Positions 34,535-42,913 of a stretch of DNA of 64,000 nucleotides are shown here, piece after piece. The notes beneath the pieces were generated by a model, which worked only from the letters and a program-made list of their open reading frames with translations, had not been told where the DNA came from and made no database searches. The DNA comes from Chitinophagaceae bacterium DXS (GTDB taxonomy: Bacteria; Bacteroidota; Bacteroidia; Chitinophagales; Chitinophagaceae): positions 1,679,604 to 1,743,603 of the forward strand of contig CP128386.1 of the NCBI GenBank assembly GCA_030345135.1, given 5' to 3'. The stretch's first letter is position 1; each line of letters starts with the position of its first letter. Both the position numbers and the translations under genes were made by a program.

Positions 34535-35392
34535 ATGAATGTTCGTAATACCAGTAAAGTGTACCTGGTTGGCGCCGGTCCTGGCGATCCGGAATTGTTG
34601 ACGGTTAAAGCGGTTAAAATATTATCTCAGGCTGATGTTATTATTACGGACAGGCTGGTGAGCAACGCAATTATCGAAGAATACGCCCATCCTGATGCGC
34701 TAATTTACGCTGTGGGTAAACAGGGTGGTTCAAACGCTTCTGTACCGCAGCACGAAATAAATGAACTGATCGTAAAACTGGCGCAAAAACATAAGACTGT
34801 TGTAAGACTAAAAGGCGGTGATATTGCACTTTTCTCCAATGTACTTGATGAGTTGCAGGCCTTACATGATCATAACATTAGTTATGAAATAGTTCCGGGT
34901 ATAACAGCTGCATCGGGAGCATCGGCTTACACAGGCGTGCCACTAACGGCACGTGGCTTTGCGCAAGGCGTAAAAATCCTGACTTATTACACAGAGTCTG
35001 CAGTTGAAGAATCTTCATGGAAAGAGCTGGCAACGTTTGAAGACACGTTGGTTTTCTATATGTCAGGAAAATCACTGCATACGGTAACAAGCAAGTTGCT
35101 TGATGCAGGAGCGGATGCATCTATTCCTTTTATTGTTGTTGAACAGGCCACTACGCCTGAACAATACGTATTTCAATCTAACTTATCAGAATTCTTCAAT
35201 AACGGATTTGACATAACGTTCAAAAGTCCTTCGCTTGTTATTATGGGCCGCGTTACAGAACTGTATGAGCGTTTTGCCTGGCTTCCCAATAACAGCAAAA
35301 GGGAACATTATTTTAAACCACTTAACAACTATCCGGAATTAATACAATTAGTTAACGATTTTCAAAACGAGGCAAATGTTAGCAGAGCTTAA
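34535..35392 (+). CDS. cobA: Uroporphyrinogen-III C-methyltransferase
   Basis: A 285-residue SAM-dependent methyltransferase of the CobA/SUMT type: N-terminal VYLVGAGPGDPELLTVKAVKIL, the DRLVS motif, VRLKGGDIALFSN and the late VIMGRVTELYERFAWL. It methylates uroporphyrinogen III at C2 and C7 to precorrin-2, the entry to siroheme, the prosthetic group of the sulfite reductase encoded two genes downstream. The Gly-Asp-Pro in VRLKGGDI lacks the usual P-F-x-F-G-R-G stretch (here ALFSNVLDEL), a divergence worth noting. Its ATG lies inside a 22-base block almost identical to the sequence at the cysteine leader start. Its 3' end overlaps cysJ by 17 bp. Confidence 0.88.
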   Translation: MNVRNTSKVYLVGAGPGDPELLTVKAVKILSQADVIITDRLVSNAIIEEYAHPDALIYAVGKQGGSNASVPQHEINELIVKLAQKHKTVVRLKGGDIALFSNVLDELQALHDHNISYEIVPGITAASGASAYTGVPLTARGFAQGVKILTYYTESAVEESSWKELATFEDTLVFYMSGKSLHTVTSKLLDAGADASIPFIVVEQATTPEQYVFQSNLSEFFNNGFDITFKSPSLVIMGRVTELYERFAWLPNNSKREHYFKPLNNYPELIQLVNDFQNEANVSRA

Positions 35393-37088
35393 ACTTAACA
35401 CTTTTCGTGAACTGGTAAAAAACGCATCCAGGGATGAGCTTATTTGGATGAATGGGTACCTGAGTGCCGTGGTTGCTGATTTTTCTAATGGAGAAACTGC
35501 AGAAATCACTGCTGTGGCTTCGTCACCGGCTCTGGCTAACTGCACTGTGGTGTATGGCACAGAAACCGGCAATTCCAAAAAAGTAGCAACTGATTTTAGT
35601 ACGCGATTGAAAAAACAAGGTGTGTCAGTAAAACTGAAAAGCCTTGAGCAGTACAGGATAAATGATCTTTCTAAAGAACAGTGCCTGCTGGTTGTGATCA
35701 GTACGCAGGGTGATGGTGAGCCACCTGCCGGAGCTAAGAAATTCTACGACTATATTTTACAAAACAACCTGCAGCTGGGGGACCTGAAATACGCTGTACT
35801 TGCACTGGGAGATTCAGCTTATCCCCTGTTCTGTAAAGCAGGTGAAGATGTCGACATCCGCCTGAGTTCACTTGGCGCAGAACGAATCGTGCCGTTGAGA
35901 AAATGTGATACAGATTACGAAGCTGATGCAACACAATGGCTGGAAGAATTGCTGAGTACTTCTTCAGGAAAAACTGCATCTGCAAGCGTTGCAACGGCAA
36001 CAAAGACCAAGTCTGCAAAGAGCGGCAAAAAAGTTTTTGACGGCACGGTTATAGCAACGGTTAACCTGAATGATAAAGAATCCGGCAAAGAAACCTATCA
36101 CATAGAAATAGCTTCTGACGAAGAAGTGGAATATGAACCAGGTGATTCTATCGGCATCATTGCCTTCAACAAGCCGGCATCCGTTGGCAAGATCATTGAA
36201 TTGCTGGATGCATCCGCTGATCAGCAATTTTCTTTCCGTGATCAGTCACACTCACTGGAAGATCTGTTGACGACTAAAATAAATATTCAATACCTGCCTG
36301 AGCGCGTGGTACAGAACTACGCAAAGCTGGTTAAGAAAGAAATTCCATCTATCAGGATGGACCTTGCCGATCTGTTGCGCATTTATCCTTCTGATAAAAG
36401 CATGGACGTTCAGCAATTTGTTTCCATTATGGAACCAATTGCACCAAGACTGTATTCTCTTTCTTCTTCTCCTGCTGCGCATGGAAATAACGAAGTGCAC
36501 ATCACTGTAAGCAGAAGCAAGTTTAATGTTGATGGACACCAGCGCTTTGGCTTGTGCTCCGACTATCTGTCAACGTTGAATGAAAATGACAACATTAAGT
36601 TTTACATACAAAAGAACAATGCATTCCGCTTGCCTGAAGAAAGCAAAGATGTAATTATGATCGGACCGGGAACTGGTATCGCGCCTTTCCGTTCTTTCTT
36701 ACTGGAACGAGATGCAAAAGGTGATAGCGGCCGTAACTGGTTGTTCTTCGGCGATCAGCATTTCGTATCTGATTTTCTTTATCAGACTGACTTGCAGGCT
36801 CTATTTGAAACAGGTGTACTTACAAAACTGAATACTGCTTTTTCAAGAGATCAGGATCACAAAGTATATGTACAACATCGCATGAAAGAAAAGGCTGATG
36901 AACTGTATGATTGGATTCAGTCCGGCGCTAACATTTACGTTTGCGGTGCCAAAGAACCAATGAGTGTAGATGTAGAAAACACGCTGATCAGCATTATCGC
37001 AGAAAAAGCGGACATCAGCATCGACGCAGCTACAGAATATGTACATCAGCTGCATGAAAGCGGGCAGTATCATAAAGATGTCTATTAG
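35376..37088 (+). CDS. cysJ: Sulfite reductase flavoprotein component
   Basis: A 570-residue diflavin reductase. Residues about 55-200 are a flavodoxin/FMN domain (VVYGTETGNSKKVATDFSTRL, STQGDGEPPAGAKKFYDYI, LGDSAYPLFCKAGEDVD); about 215-420 an FAD domain (YEPGDSIGI, PRLYSLSSSP with the flavin-stacking RxYS, GLCSDYLS) and 425-570 an NADP domain (IGPGTGIAPFRSFLLER, VYVCGA-like IYVCGAKEPM, and C-terminal YHKDVY). It passes electrons from NADPH to the siroheme subunit. An N-terminal extension of ~55 residues precedes the FMN domain. It overlaps the preceding gene, so the two are translationally coupled. Confidence 0.93.
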   Translation: MLAELKLNTFRELVKNASRDELIWMNGYLSAVVADFSNGETAEITAVASSPALANCTVVYGTETGNSKKVATDFSTRLKKQGVSVKLKSLEQYRINDLSKEQCLLVVISTQGDGEPPAGAKKFYDYILQNNLQLGDLKYAVLALGDSAYPLFCKAGEDVDIRLSSLGAERIVPLRKCDTDYEADATQWLEELLSTSSGKTASASVATATKTKSAKSGKKVFDGTVIATVNLNDKESGKETYHIEIASDEEVEYEPGDSIGIIAFNKPASVGKIIELLDASADQQFSFRDQSHSLEDLLTTKINIQYLPERVVQNYAKLVKKEIPSIRMDLADLLRIYPSDKSMDVQQFVSIMEPIAPRLYSLSSSPAAHGNNEVHITVSRSKFNVDGHQRFGLCSDYLSTLNENDNIKFYIQKNNAFRLPEESKDVIMIGPGTGIAPFRSFLLERDAKGDSGRNWLFFGDQHFVSDFLYQTDLQALFETGVLTKLNTAFSRDQDHKVYVQHRMKEKADELYDWIQSGANIYVCGAKEPMSVDVENTLISIIAEKADISIDAATEYVHQLHESGQYHKDVY

Positions 37089-37094
37089 CTTGAC

Positions 37095-37318
37095 AGTTCT
37101 TTCAATTGATAATTGACAGTTGAAAATTGAAAATGAATGAAGCGAACTTTGCAGGCTAAATGAAATAGCGCTGATCAAGCTTAGGTACTTCGTAACTCGT
37201 ACTTGCAAAGTCAGATGTGAATATGTGCCAATTGAAAACTGTACCACATATTTAGCAACTTGTATTTGAAACCATAGTTTTGGGCTTTGAGCTTTAAGCT
37301 TTAAGCTCTCATTATAAC
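37095..37318. repeat. Repeat mosaic between cysJ and cysI
   Basis: TCAATTGATAATTGACAGTT words (37100-37130), TACTTCGTAACTCGTACTTG words (37180-37205) and GGGCTTTGAGCTTTAAGC words (37279-37310). Despite this insertion-like block the sulfur genes remain in order and orientation. Confidence 0.6.
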
Positions 37319-37327
37319 CAACCAACA

Positions 37328-38983
37328 ATGTCTCAGAACGAATCACCGGTAGAAAGGATCAAGAAAGCCAGCCATGGTTTACGCGGAACACTGAAAGAGA
37401 GTCTGAAAGATGAACATACAGGCGCTATCCGAGAAGATGATCAGTCATTAATAAAGTTTCACGGCATGTACATGCAGGATGACCGTGACAGAAGAGAGGA
37501 ACGTGCAGCTAAGAAATTGGAACGCTTATTCTCATTCATGATCCGTTTACGCCTGCCCGGCGGATTTCTTACTGCCGAGCAATGGGAAACTTTGCACCAG
37601 GTAACGGACGAACATACAACCGGCGTAATTAAAATTACAACCAGGCAAACCGTACAATTGCATGGCATTCTAAAATCTCATATTAAGCCTACCATAGCCG
37701 CGTTCAATAAGCAGAAGCTGGATTCTATTGCTGCCTGTGGCGATGTAAACAGAAATGTGGTTGCAGGCGCGCATCCAAAATACTCTCCGTTGCATGAAGA
37801 AGTATTTCATTTTGCCGAAACAATAAGCGCCTATATGCTGCCAAAGACAAGAGCTTATTACGAGGTTTGGCTCGACGAAGAGAAACTTGTTGAAGTGACA
37901 GAAGAAGATCCACTGTATGAAAACCGTTATTTGCCGCGCAAATTCAAGATAGCTATTGCTATCCCTCCATACAATGATGTTGATGTTTTCACGAATGACG
38001 TGGGACTTATCGCCATCATAGAAAAAGACAAGCTGGTCGGCTTTAATATAGCTGCGGGCGGTGGCTTAGGGGCTACTCATGGAAACCCTGATACCTATCC
38101 GCGACTTGGTAACATCCTGGGATATGTATCGAAAGAAGATGCGTTAAAAACGATCTATGAAATAGCAACTGTTCAACGTGATAATGGTAACAGAAGTGAC
38201 CGGAAATTATCGCGTCTGAAATATACCATAGAGAGAATGGGGCTGGATGTATTTAAGGCAGAAGTTGAAAAAAGAGCGGGCCTCAATTTTGCACCTGCTC
38301 GCAAATATGAATTTACGCATCGCCACGATGAATACGGATGGCACCAGAATCATGAAGGGTTGTGGTACTATACGGCCTTTATTGAAAACGGCCGCGTGCG
38401 TGATGACGAGGATGTTCAGTACAAAACTGCTTTCCTTGAAATCGCGAAAGCAAGAAAGGCAAACTTCAGGTTTACATGTAACCAGAACCTGATCATCAGT
38501 GACATTAATGAGGAAGACAAGGCTTATGTTGAAAATGTATTGCAGCAATACAGGGTTATCGAAACAACCGACAAAGCTTCTCCGGTAAGAAGAAATGCCG
38601 TTGCATGTGTGGCATTCAATACCTGTCCGCTGGCACTTGCCGAGGCCCAGCGTTACCTGCCTTCATTGATCACGAAGATTGAAGATGTGCTTGGTAAACA
38701 CAAGCTTGAGCAGGAAGGCATCAGCATAAGAATGACCGGCTGTCCGAATGGTTGTGCAAGACCTTACATTGCAGAGATCGGTTTTGTAGGAACCAACTAC
38801 GGCCGTTACAATATGCATCTTGGAGCTGATGTTATTGGCACAAGACTGAACAAATTATATAAAGAGAATCTCGACGAAGCTCAGATATTAGCCGAACTGG
38901 ATACACTGTTTTCAGACTTCTCTGCAAAAAGAAAAAAGAAAGAATCTTTTGGCGATTTTGTGGTAAGGCAGGGAATTGTATAG
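37328..38983 (+). CDS. cysI: Sulfite reductase hemoprotein component (siroheme/4Fe-4S)
   Basis: A 551-residue nitrite/sulfite reductase family protein. The two ferredoxin-like/siroheme repeats are visible: FSFMIRLRLPGGFLTAEQW with TTRQTVQLHGI (siroheme arginines), and the cluster ligands Cys427 and Cys433 (ACVAFNTCPLALAEAQR) plus Cys472 and Cys476 (GCPNGCARPYIAEIG). The enzyme reduces sulfite to sulfide with six electrons supplied by the flavoprotein subunit encoded upstream. A nitrite reductase function is unlikely given the neighbours. Length matches CysI. Confidence 0.93.
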   Translation: MSQNESPVERIKKASHGLRGTLKESLKDEHTGAIREDDQSLIKFHGMYMQDDRDRREERAAKKLERLFSFMIRLRLPGGFLTAEQWETLHQVTDEHTTGVIKITTRQTVQLHGILKSHIKPTIAAFNKQKLDSIAACGDVNRNVVAGAHPKYSPLHEEVFHFAETISAYMLPKTRAYYEVWLDEEKLVEVTEEDPLYENRYLPRKFKIAIAIPPYNDVDVFTNDVGLIAIIEKDKLVGFNIAAGGGLGATHGNPDTYPRLGNILGYVSKEDALKTIYEIATVQRDNGNRSDRKLSRLKYTIERMGLDVFKAEVEKRAGLNFAPARKYEFTHRHDEYGWHQNHEGLWYYTAFIENGRVRDDEDVQYKTAFLEIAKARKANFRFTCNQNLIISDINEEDKAYVENVLQQYRVIETTDKASPVRRNAVACVAFNTCPLALAEAQRYLPSLITKIEDVLGKHKLEQEGISIRMTGCPNGCARPYIAEIGFVGTNYGRYNMHLGADVIGTRLNKLYKENLDEAQILAELDTLFSDFSAKRKKKESFGDFVVRQGIV

Positions 38984-39098
38984 CAGTCAGCTTTCAGCAA
39001 TCAGCCATCAGCAATTGCCTTAAAACTGATGTGTATATTTAGACATGCACATTTATCGCTAAAGGCTCATAGCTAATTGCTGAAAGCTCAAAAATGGA
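38984..39098. repeat. CAGCTTTCAGCAATCAG word repeat
   Basis: Words such as CAGTCAGCTTTCAGCAATCAG and CATAGCTAATTGCTGAAAGC, related to those at 2362-2405, 27968 and 50405. Confidence 0.6.
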
Positions 39099-39100
39099 TC

Positions 39101-39736
39101 ATGGACAACCTAACATCTACATCGAACATAAATAAACTGTTTCCGGTATTCTTTAAACTGGAGCAACTTCGTGTGCTGTTGATTGGTGGCGGAAATGTTG
39201 CTTTGGAGAAGCTGCAGGCGATCATCAATAACTCACCCAACACAAAGGTGAAAGTAATAACCAGAGCTGTAAATGAAGATTTTTCAGCGCTCGCAAACGC
39301 CAACGAAAATGTTTGTGTAGCGATTGGAGATTATGATGCTTCTTACTTAAATGAGTCCGATTTAGTTATTGCAGCTGTGAATGATATCGCCACAAGCGAA
39401 CAGATCCGTAACGATGCTAAACAGGCCGGCAAACTCATCAATGTTGCTGACAAGCCTGAATTATGTGACTTCTATCTCGGTTCCATTGTTACAAAGGGAA
39501 GCCTGAAATTGGCCATTTCCACAAACGGTAAGTCCCCCACCGTTGCCAAAAGACTAAAAGAGGTTTTCAACGAACTCCTTCCCGACGAGTTAGAACAAGT
39601 GCTCGACAATCTTCAACAGATCCGCAATGAATTGAAGGGCGATTTTCAACACAAAGTCTCCGAGCTCAATAAGATCACCAAAACACTCATCGAAAAGCCC
39701 GCACCAAAAGACGCGGAGGATTATTGGTTTTTGTAG
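39101..39736 (+). CDS. Precorrin-2 dehydrogenase / sirohydrochlorin ferrochelatase
   Basis: About 211 residues from ATG 39101 (the open frame begins with TTG 24 bases upstream, inside a repeat). It corresponds to the N-terminal half of CysG or to Met8/SirC: PVFFKLEQLRVLLIGGGNVALEKLQAI (NAD-binding Rossmann), VIAAVNDIATSEQIRNDAKQAG, INVADKPELCDFYLGSIVTKGSLKLAISTNGKSP, then a helical C-terminal domain. It oxidises precorrin-2 to sirohydrochlorin and may insert iron, completing siroheme for CysI. The methyltransferase half is encoded separately at 34535. A repeat block, not a gene, separates it from cysI. Confidence 0.9.
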   Translation: MDNLTSTSNINKLFPVFFKLEQLRVLLIGGGNVALEKLQAIINNSPNTKVKVITRAVNEDFSALANANENVCVAIGDYDASYLNESDLVIAAVNDIATSEQIRNDAKQAGKLINVADKPELCDFYLGSIVTKGSLKLAISTNGKSPTVAKRLKEVFNELLPDELEQVLDNLQQIRNELKGDFQHKVSELNKITKTLIEKPAPKDAEDYWFL

Positions 39737-40135
39737 GTTTCTCGCTGCGGACGCAAAGAAGCAGCGGCGCGGCGAAAGGAGCTTAAAGCCCAGGGCGCAA
39801 CCTCAGTTGTAAGTTATACGTTGTGCGTTTTACGTCGTAAGTAGTGAAGGGTTGAAAGTCACCACATCTTTGTGCCTTTTTCCGAGGTTGCGCCACTTAA
39901 AAAGCTTTTCTACTCTTTAGAGGACTTCCAGCCTTCGTGTTTCCAAACCTTTTTGCTTCTTTGAAACTTCGAGCCTTGGTGGCAAAAATTCTGTGCTTCG
40001 CCGTGTCACTCTGTCTCCGTGGTTTCAAACCTTTTTGCTTCTTTGAAACTTCGAGCCTTGGTGGCAAAAATTCTGTGCTTCGCCGTGTCACTCTGTCTCC
40101 GTGATTTCAAACCTTGCCTCCGTGGTTCAAAAAAA
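39737..40135. repeat. Repeat-rich gap with two 82-bp tandem copies
   Basis: At 39756-39795 a GC-rich piece like the 116-bp unit core; 39803-39845 ACGTTGTGCGTTTTACG words; then two near-identical 82-bp units (39941-40022 and 40023-40104), each with AAACCTTTTTGCTTCTTTG, CGAGCCTTGGTGGCAAAA and CTTCGCCGTGTCACTCTG, plus a truncated third start. No gene. Confidence 0.8.
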
Positions 40136-40174
40136 CTGTGCGCCCGCGCACCACCGTCGTTGCCCAGTTTCAAT

Positions 40175-40182
40175 TATCTTTG
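40175..40182 (+). promoter_or_regulatory. -7 promoter element of lepA
   Basis: TATCTTTG, an exact TAnnTTTG, eight bases before ATG 40191. It excludes the upstream in-frame start at 40101 and implies a leaderless or near-leaderless mRNA. Confidence 0.65.
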
Positions 40183-40190
40183 CCCCAATT

Positions 40191-41975
40191 ATGGATAAGA
40201 TCAGAAACTTTTGCATTATTGCGCATATAGATCACGGAAAAAGCACGCTGGCCGATCGTTTACTTGAATTCACCAAAACTATTGGAGAGAGAGACATGAT
40301 GAACCAGGTTCTTGATGACATGGATCTGGAAAGAGAAAAAGGCATCACAATTAAAAGTCATGCCATACAAATGTCTTACGAATATAAAAATTCTAAATAT
40401 ACCCTTAATTTAATTGATACTCCGGGTCACGTTGACTTCAGCTACGAGGTTAGCCGTGCCCTTGCAGCCTGCGAAGGAGCCCTCCTATTGGTTGACGCAA
40501 CACAAGGTATCCAGGCCCAAACTATCAGCAATCTTTACCTGGCATTGGAAAATGATCTTGAGATCATCCCCGTTATCAACAAAATTGATATGGATGGCGC
40601 AATGATCCCGGAAGTTAAAGATCAGATCATCGACCTGATCGGCTGCAAAGAAGACGAGATCTTATTGGCGAGCGGCAAAAGTGGAATTGGTATCGAGGAG
40701 ATCTTATCTGCTGTTATTGAACGCATACCTGCGCCAAAAGGTAATGAAGACGCCCCATTACAGGCGATCATTTTTGATAGCGTTTTCAACAGTTTCCGTG
40801 GTGTAATCGCTTATTACCGTGTTTATAACGGAACCATAAAACAAGGCGACCAGGTGCGATTTATAGCAACCGACGCTGAATATGATGCTGACGAAATCGG
40901 CGTACTCAAACTCGGTCTGGATAAACGTAAAGAAGTTAAAGCCGGTGACGTAGGTTACATTATTACAGGTATCAAAAACGCGAAAGATGTAAAGGTTGGT
41001 GATACTATTACGCTGGTTTCCAATCCGGGTGAGCCTATCCAGGGCTTCGAAGAGGTTAAACCGATGGTATTCGCCGGTATCTTCCCTGTTGTAACAGAAG
41101 ATTTTGAAGAGCTCCGCGATTGCATGGATAAACTGCAATTGAATGACGCATCTCTTACATATGAACTGGAGACCTCTCAGGCCCTTGGTTTCGGTTTCCG
41201 TTGCGGATTCCTTGGACTGCTCCATATGGAGATTATCCAGGAACGCCTGGAACGTGAGTTTAACCAGACTGTTATCACAACCGTTCCGAACGTAAGCTTC
41301 AACGCATATACTTCAAGAGGCGAAAAGATCATTGTAAATAATCCGGCTGAAATGCCTGATCCTACAAGACTTGACAGAATTGAGGAGCCTTACATCAAAG
41401 CACAGATCATCACTTTACCTGAGTATATCGGCAATATCATGACGCTGTGCCTTGGTAAACGCGGGATCCTGATCAACCAAAGCTATCTTACAACTACGCG
41501 GGTAGAGCTGATGTTTGAAATGCCTTTGACTGAAATCGTATTTGATTTCTACGACAAATTGAAAAGCCAGACACGCGGCTATGCATCTTTCGATTATTCG
41601 CCTATTGGCTACCGTGAAGCTGACATTGTGAAAATGGACATTTTATTGAACGGGGACAAAGTGGATGCATTAAGCGCCCTGATTCACAGAAGCCGCGCAC
41701 AGGATTTCGGTCGCAAGCTTTGTGAAAAACTGAAAGAATTATTACCACGTCAACAATTCCAGATCGCTATACAAGCTGCTATCGGTGCAAAAGTCATCGC
41801 CCGCGAAAACATTAGTGCGATGCGTAAGGACGTAACCGCGAAATGTTATGGTGGTGACATCAGCCGTAAACGTAAGCTGTTGGAAAAACAGAAAGAAGGT
41901 AAAAAACGTATGCGCCAGATTGGTAACGTAGAAGTTCCGCAGGAAGCGTTTTTAGCAGTGTTGAAACTGGATTAG
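40191..41975 (+). CDS. lepA: Elongation factor 4 (LepA GTPase)
   Basis: 594 residues from ATG 40191. GTPase motifs: G1 [10 protein letters not shown]3 [13 protein letters not shown]4 NKID, then domains II and V of EF-G type and the LepA-specific C-terminal domain ([31 protein letters not shown] with final [10 protein letters not shown]). LepA acts on ribosomes during elongation or initiation. The upstream extension in the open frame is derived from the repeat block and is not part of the protein. Confidence 0.97.
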   Translation: MDKIRNFCIIAHIDHGKSTLADRLLEFTKTIGERDMMNQVLDDMDLEREKGITIKSHAIQMSYEYKNSKYTLNLIDTPGHVDFSYEVSRALAACEGALLLVDATQGIQAQTISNLYLALENDLEIIPVINKIDMDGAMIPEVKDQIIDLIGCKEDEILLASGKSGIGIEEILSAVIERIPAPKGNEDAPLQAIIFDSVFNSFRGVIAYYRVYNGTIKQGDQVRFIATDAEYDADEIGVLKLGLDKRKEVKAGDVGYIITGIKNAKDVKVGDTITLVSNPGEPIQGFEEVKPMVFAGIFPVVTEDFEELRDCMDKLQLNDASLTYELETSQALGFGFRCGFLGLLHMEIIQERLEREFNQTVITTVPNVSFNAYTSRGEKIIVNNPAEMPDPTRLDRIEEPYIKAQIITLPEYIGNIMTLCLGKRGILINQSYLTTTRVELMFEMPLTEIVFDFYDKLKSQTRGYASFDYSPIGYREADIVKMDILLNGDKVDALSALIHRSRAQDFGRKLCEKLKELLPRQQFQIAIQAAIGAKVIARENISAMRKDVTAKCYGGDISRKRKLLEKQKEGKKRMRQIGNVEVPQEAFLAVLKLD

Positions 41976-41977
41976 GA

Positions 41978-42032
41978 AATGTACGATGTACGGTTTTAGA
42001 TGTAAGATGTATATTACTCCATAATAAAACCT
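41978..42032. repeat. GATGTACGATGT word repeat
   Basis: ATGTACGATGTACGGTTTTAG and GATGTAAGATGTATAT words after lepA, related to 2147-2194. Confidence 0.5.
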
Positions 42033-42060
42033 GCCCGTCTTTATGGCGGGCTTTTTTATT
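42033..42060 (+). terminator. Rho-independent terminator of lepA
   Basis: Arms GCCCGTC (42033-42039) and GGCGGGC (42045-42051) followed by TTTTTTATT. Confidence 0.8.
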
Positions 42061-42084
42061 AGTTTGGGCGTGCTTATTTTCATG

Positions 42085-42187
42085 TTCAATTTCAATTATC
42101 CGTTTTCAATTCATTCTCGCATTTGCACATTTGCTAATTTGCACATTCTTCCTCATTTTCAATTTTCAACTGTCAATTTTCAATTAG
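42085..42187. repeat. TCAATTTTCAACT word repeat
   Basis: TTTCAATTATCCGTTTTCAATT and TTTTCAATTTTCAACTGTCAA-like words, with GCACATTTGCTAATTTGCAC in the middle, directly before the next gene; same family as 25610, 37100 and 53050. Confidence 0.55.
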
Positions 42188-42188
42188 A

Positions 42189-42704
42189 ATGAACATTCGC
42201 GAAGAACTCTTAAAAGAAAAGATCCATTCAAGAGACCACGCACTTGCCATAAGCGAGTATGCTATTCAATCTGCAAAGAACTTTAAGCAACTTATGCAAT
42301 GCTTCCTGGATAAAGAAACACGGGTAGCTCAAAGAGCAGCATGGAGCGTGAGCTGGGCCGGCCGTGAAAAACCGGCAATGATCAGACCGTATATTAAAGA
42401 TCTTGTTGCGCAACTTGACAGGAAAGATGTGCATCCGGCCATCATCAGAAACTCCGTGCGAGTGTTAGAAGCGATTAATATACCGGAGGAATTTCATGGA
42501 GATGTAATGAATGCATGCTTCGCCTTTATTGAAGAACCGTCTACACCCATTGCTATTAAAGCTTTCTCGCTTACAACGTTATTTAATCTCACAAAAACTT
42601 ACCCTGAAATAAAAAACGAACTAAGAATAATTATCGAAGAAAACCTGCCACATGAAACAGCGGCATTTAAATCCCGCGCAAAAAAGATCCTGCCAGCCTT
42701 GTAA
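42189..42704 (+). CDS. HEAT/ARM-like helical repeat protein of unknown function
   Basis: A 171-residue soluble, all-helical protein (NIREELLKEKIHSRDHALAISEY at the start; QRAAWSVSWAGREKPAMIRPYIKDLVAQL; HPAIIRNSVRVLEAI; IAIKAFSLTTLFNLTKTYPEIKNELRIII; AAFKSRAKKILPAL at the end). The helix-pair spacing is typical of ARM/HEAT repeats. Close relatives in this phylum are sometimes labelled adenylosuccinate lyase in databases, which I consider a mislabel: no lyase motif is present. Function unknown. Confidence 0.7.
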   Translation: MNIREELLKEKIHSRDHALAISEYAIQSAKNFKQLMQCFLDKETRVAQRAAWSVSWAGREKPAMIRPYIKDLVAQLDRKDVHPAIIRNSVRVLEAINIPEEFHGDVMNACFAFIEEPSTPIAIKAFSLTTLFNLTKTYPEIKNELRIIIEENLPHETAAFKSRAKKILPAL

Positions 42705-42913
42705 GCACTTCCGGGAAATGTATTTGACAGCGGCCGAACCGTTTTGAGAATGTTAACTTCATGCATCAAATTAAAACACTCATTGTATCAAAACCGGACA
42801 TAAATAGCGTCCAGAATAGCTCATAATATTTTGTTTATCATAATGTTATAAAACAGGCATTTTCTTAGCTACGTATTTTCGGATAGGATTGTTAACCTGA
42901 CGAAAAATATTAC

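Noticed and set aside
39897..40091. 64-residue minus-strand frame with internal repeats
   Set aside because: It is the 82-bp tandem repeat read through; no start context or homology.
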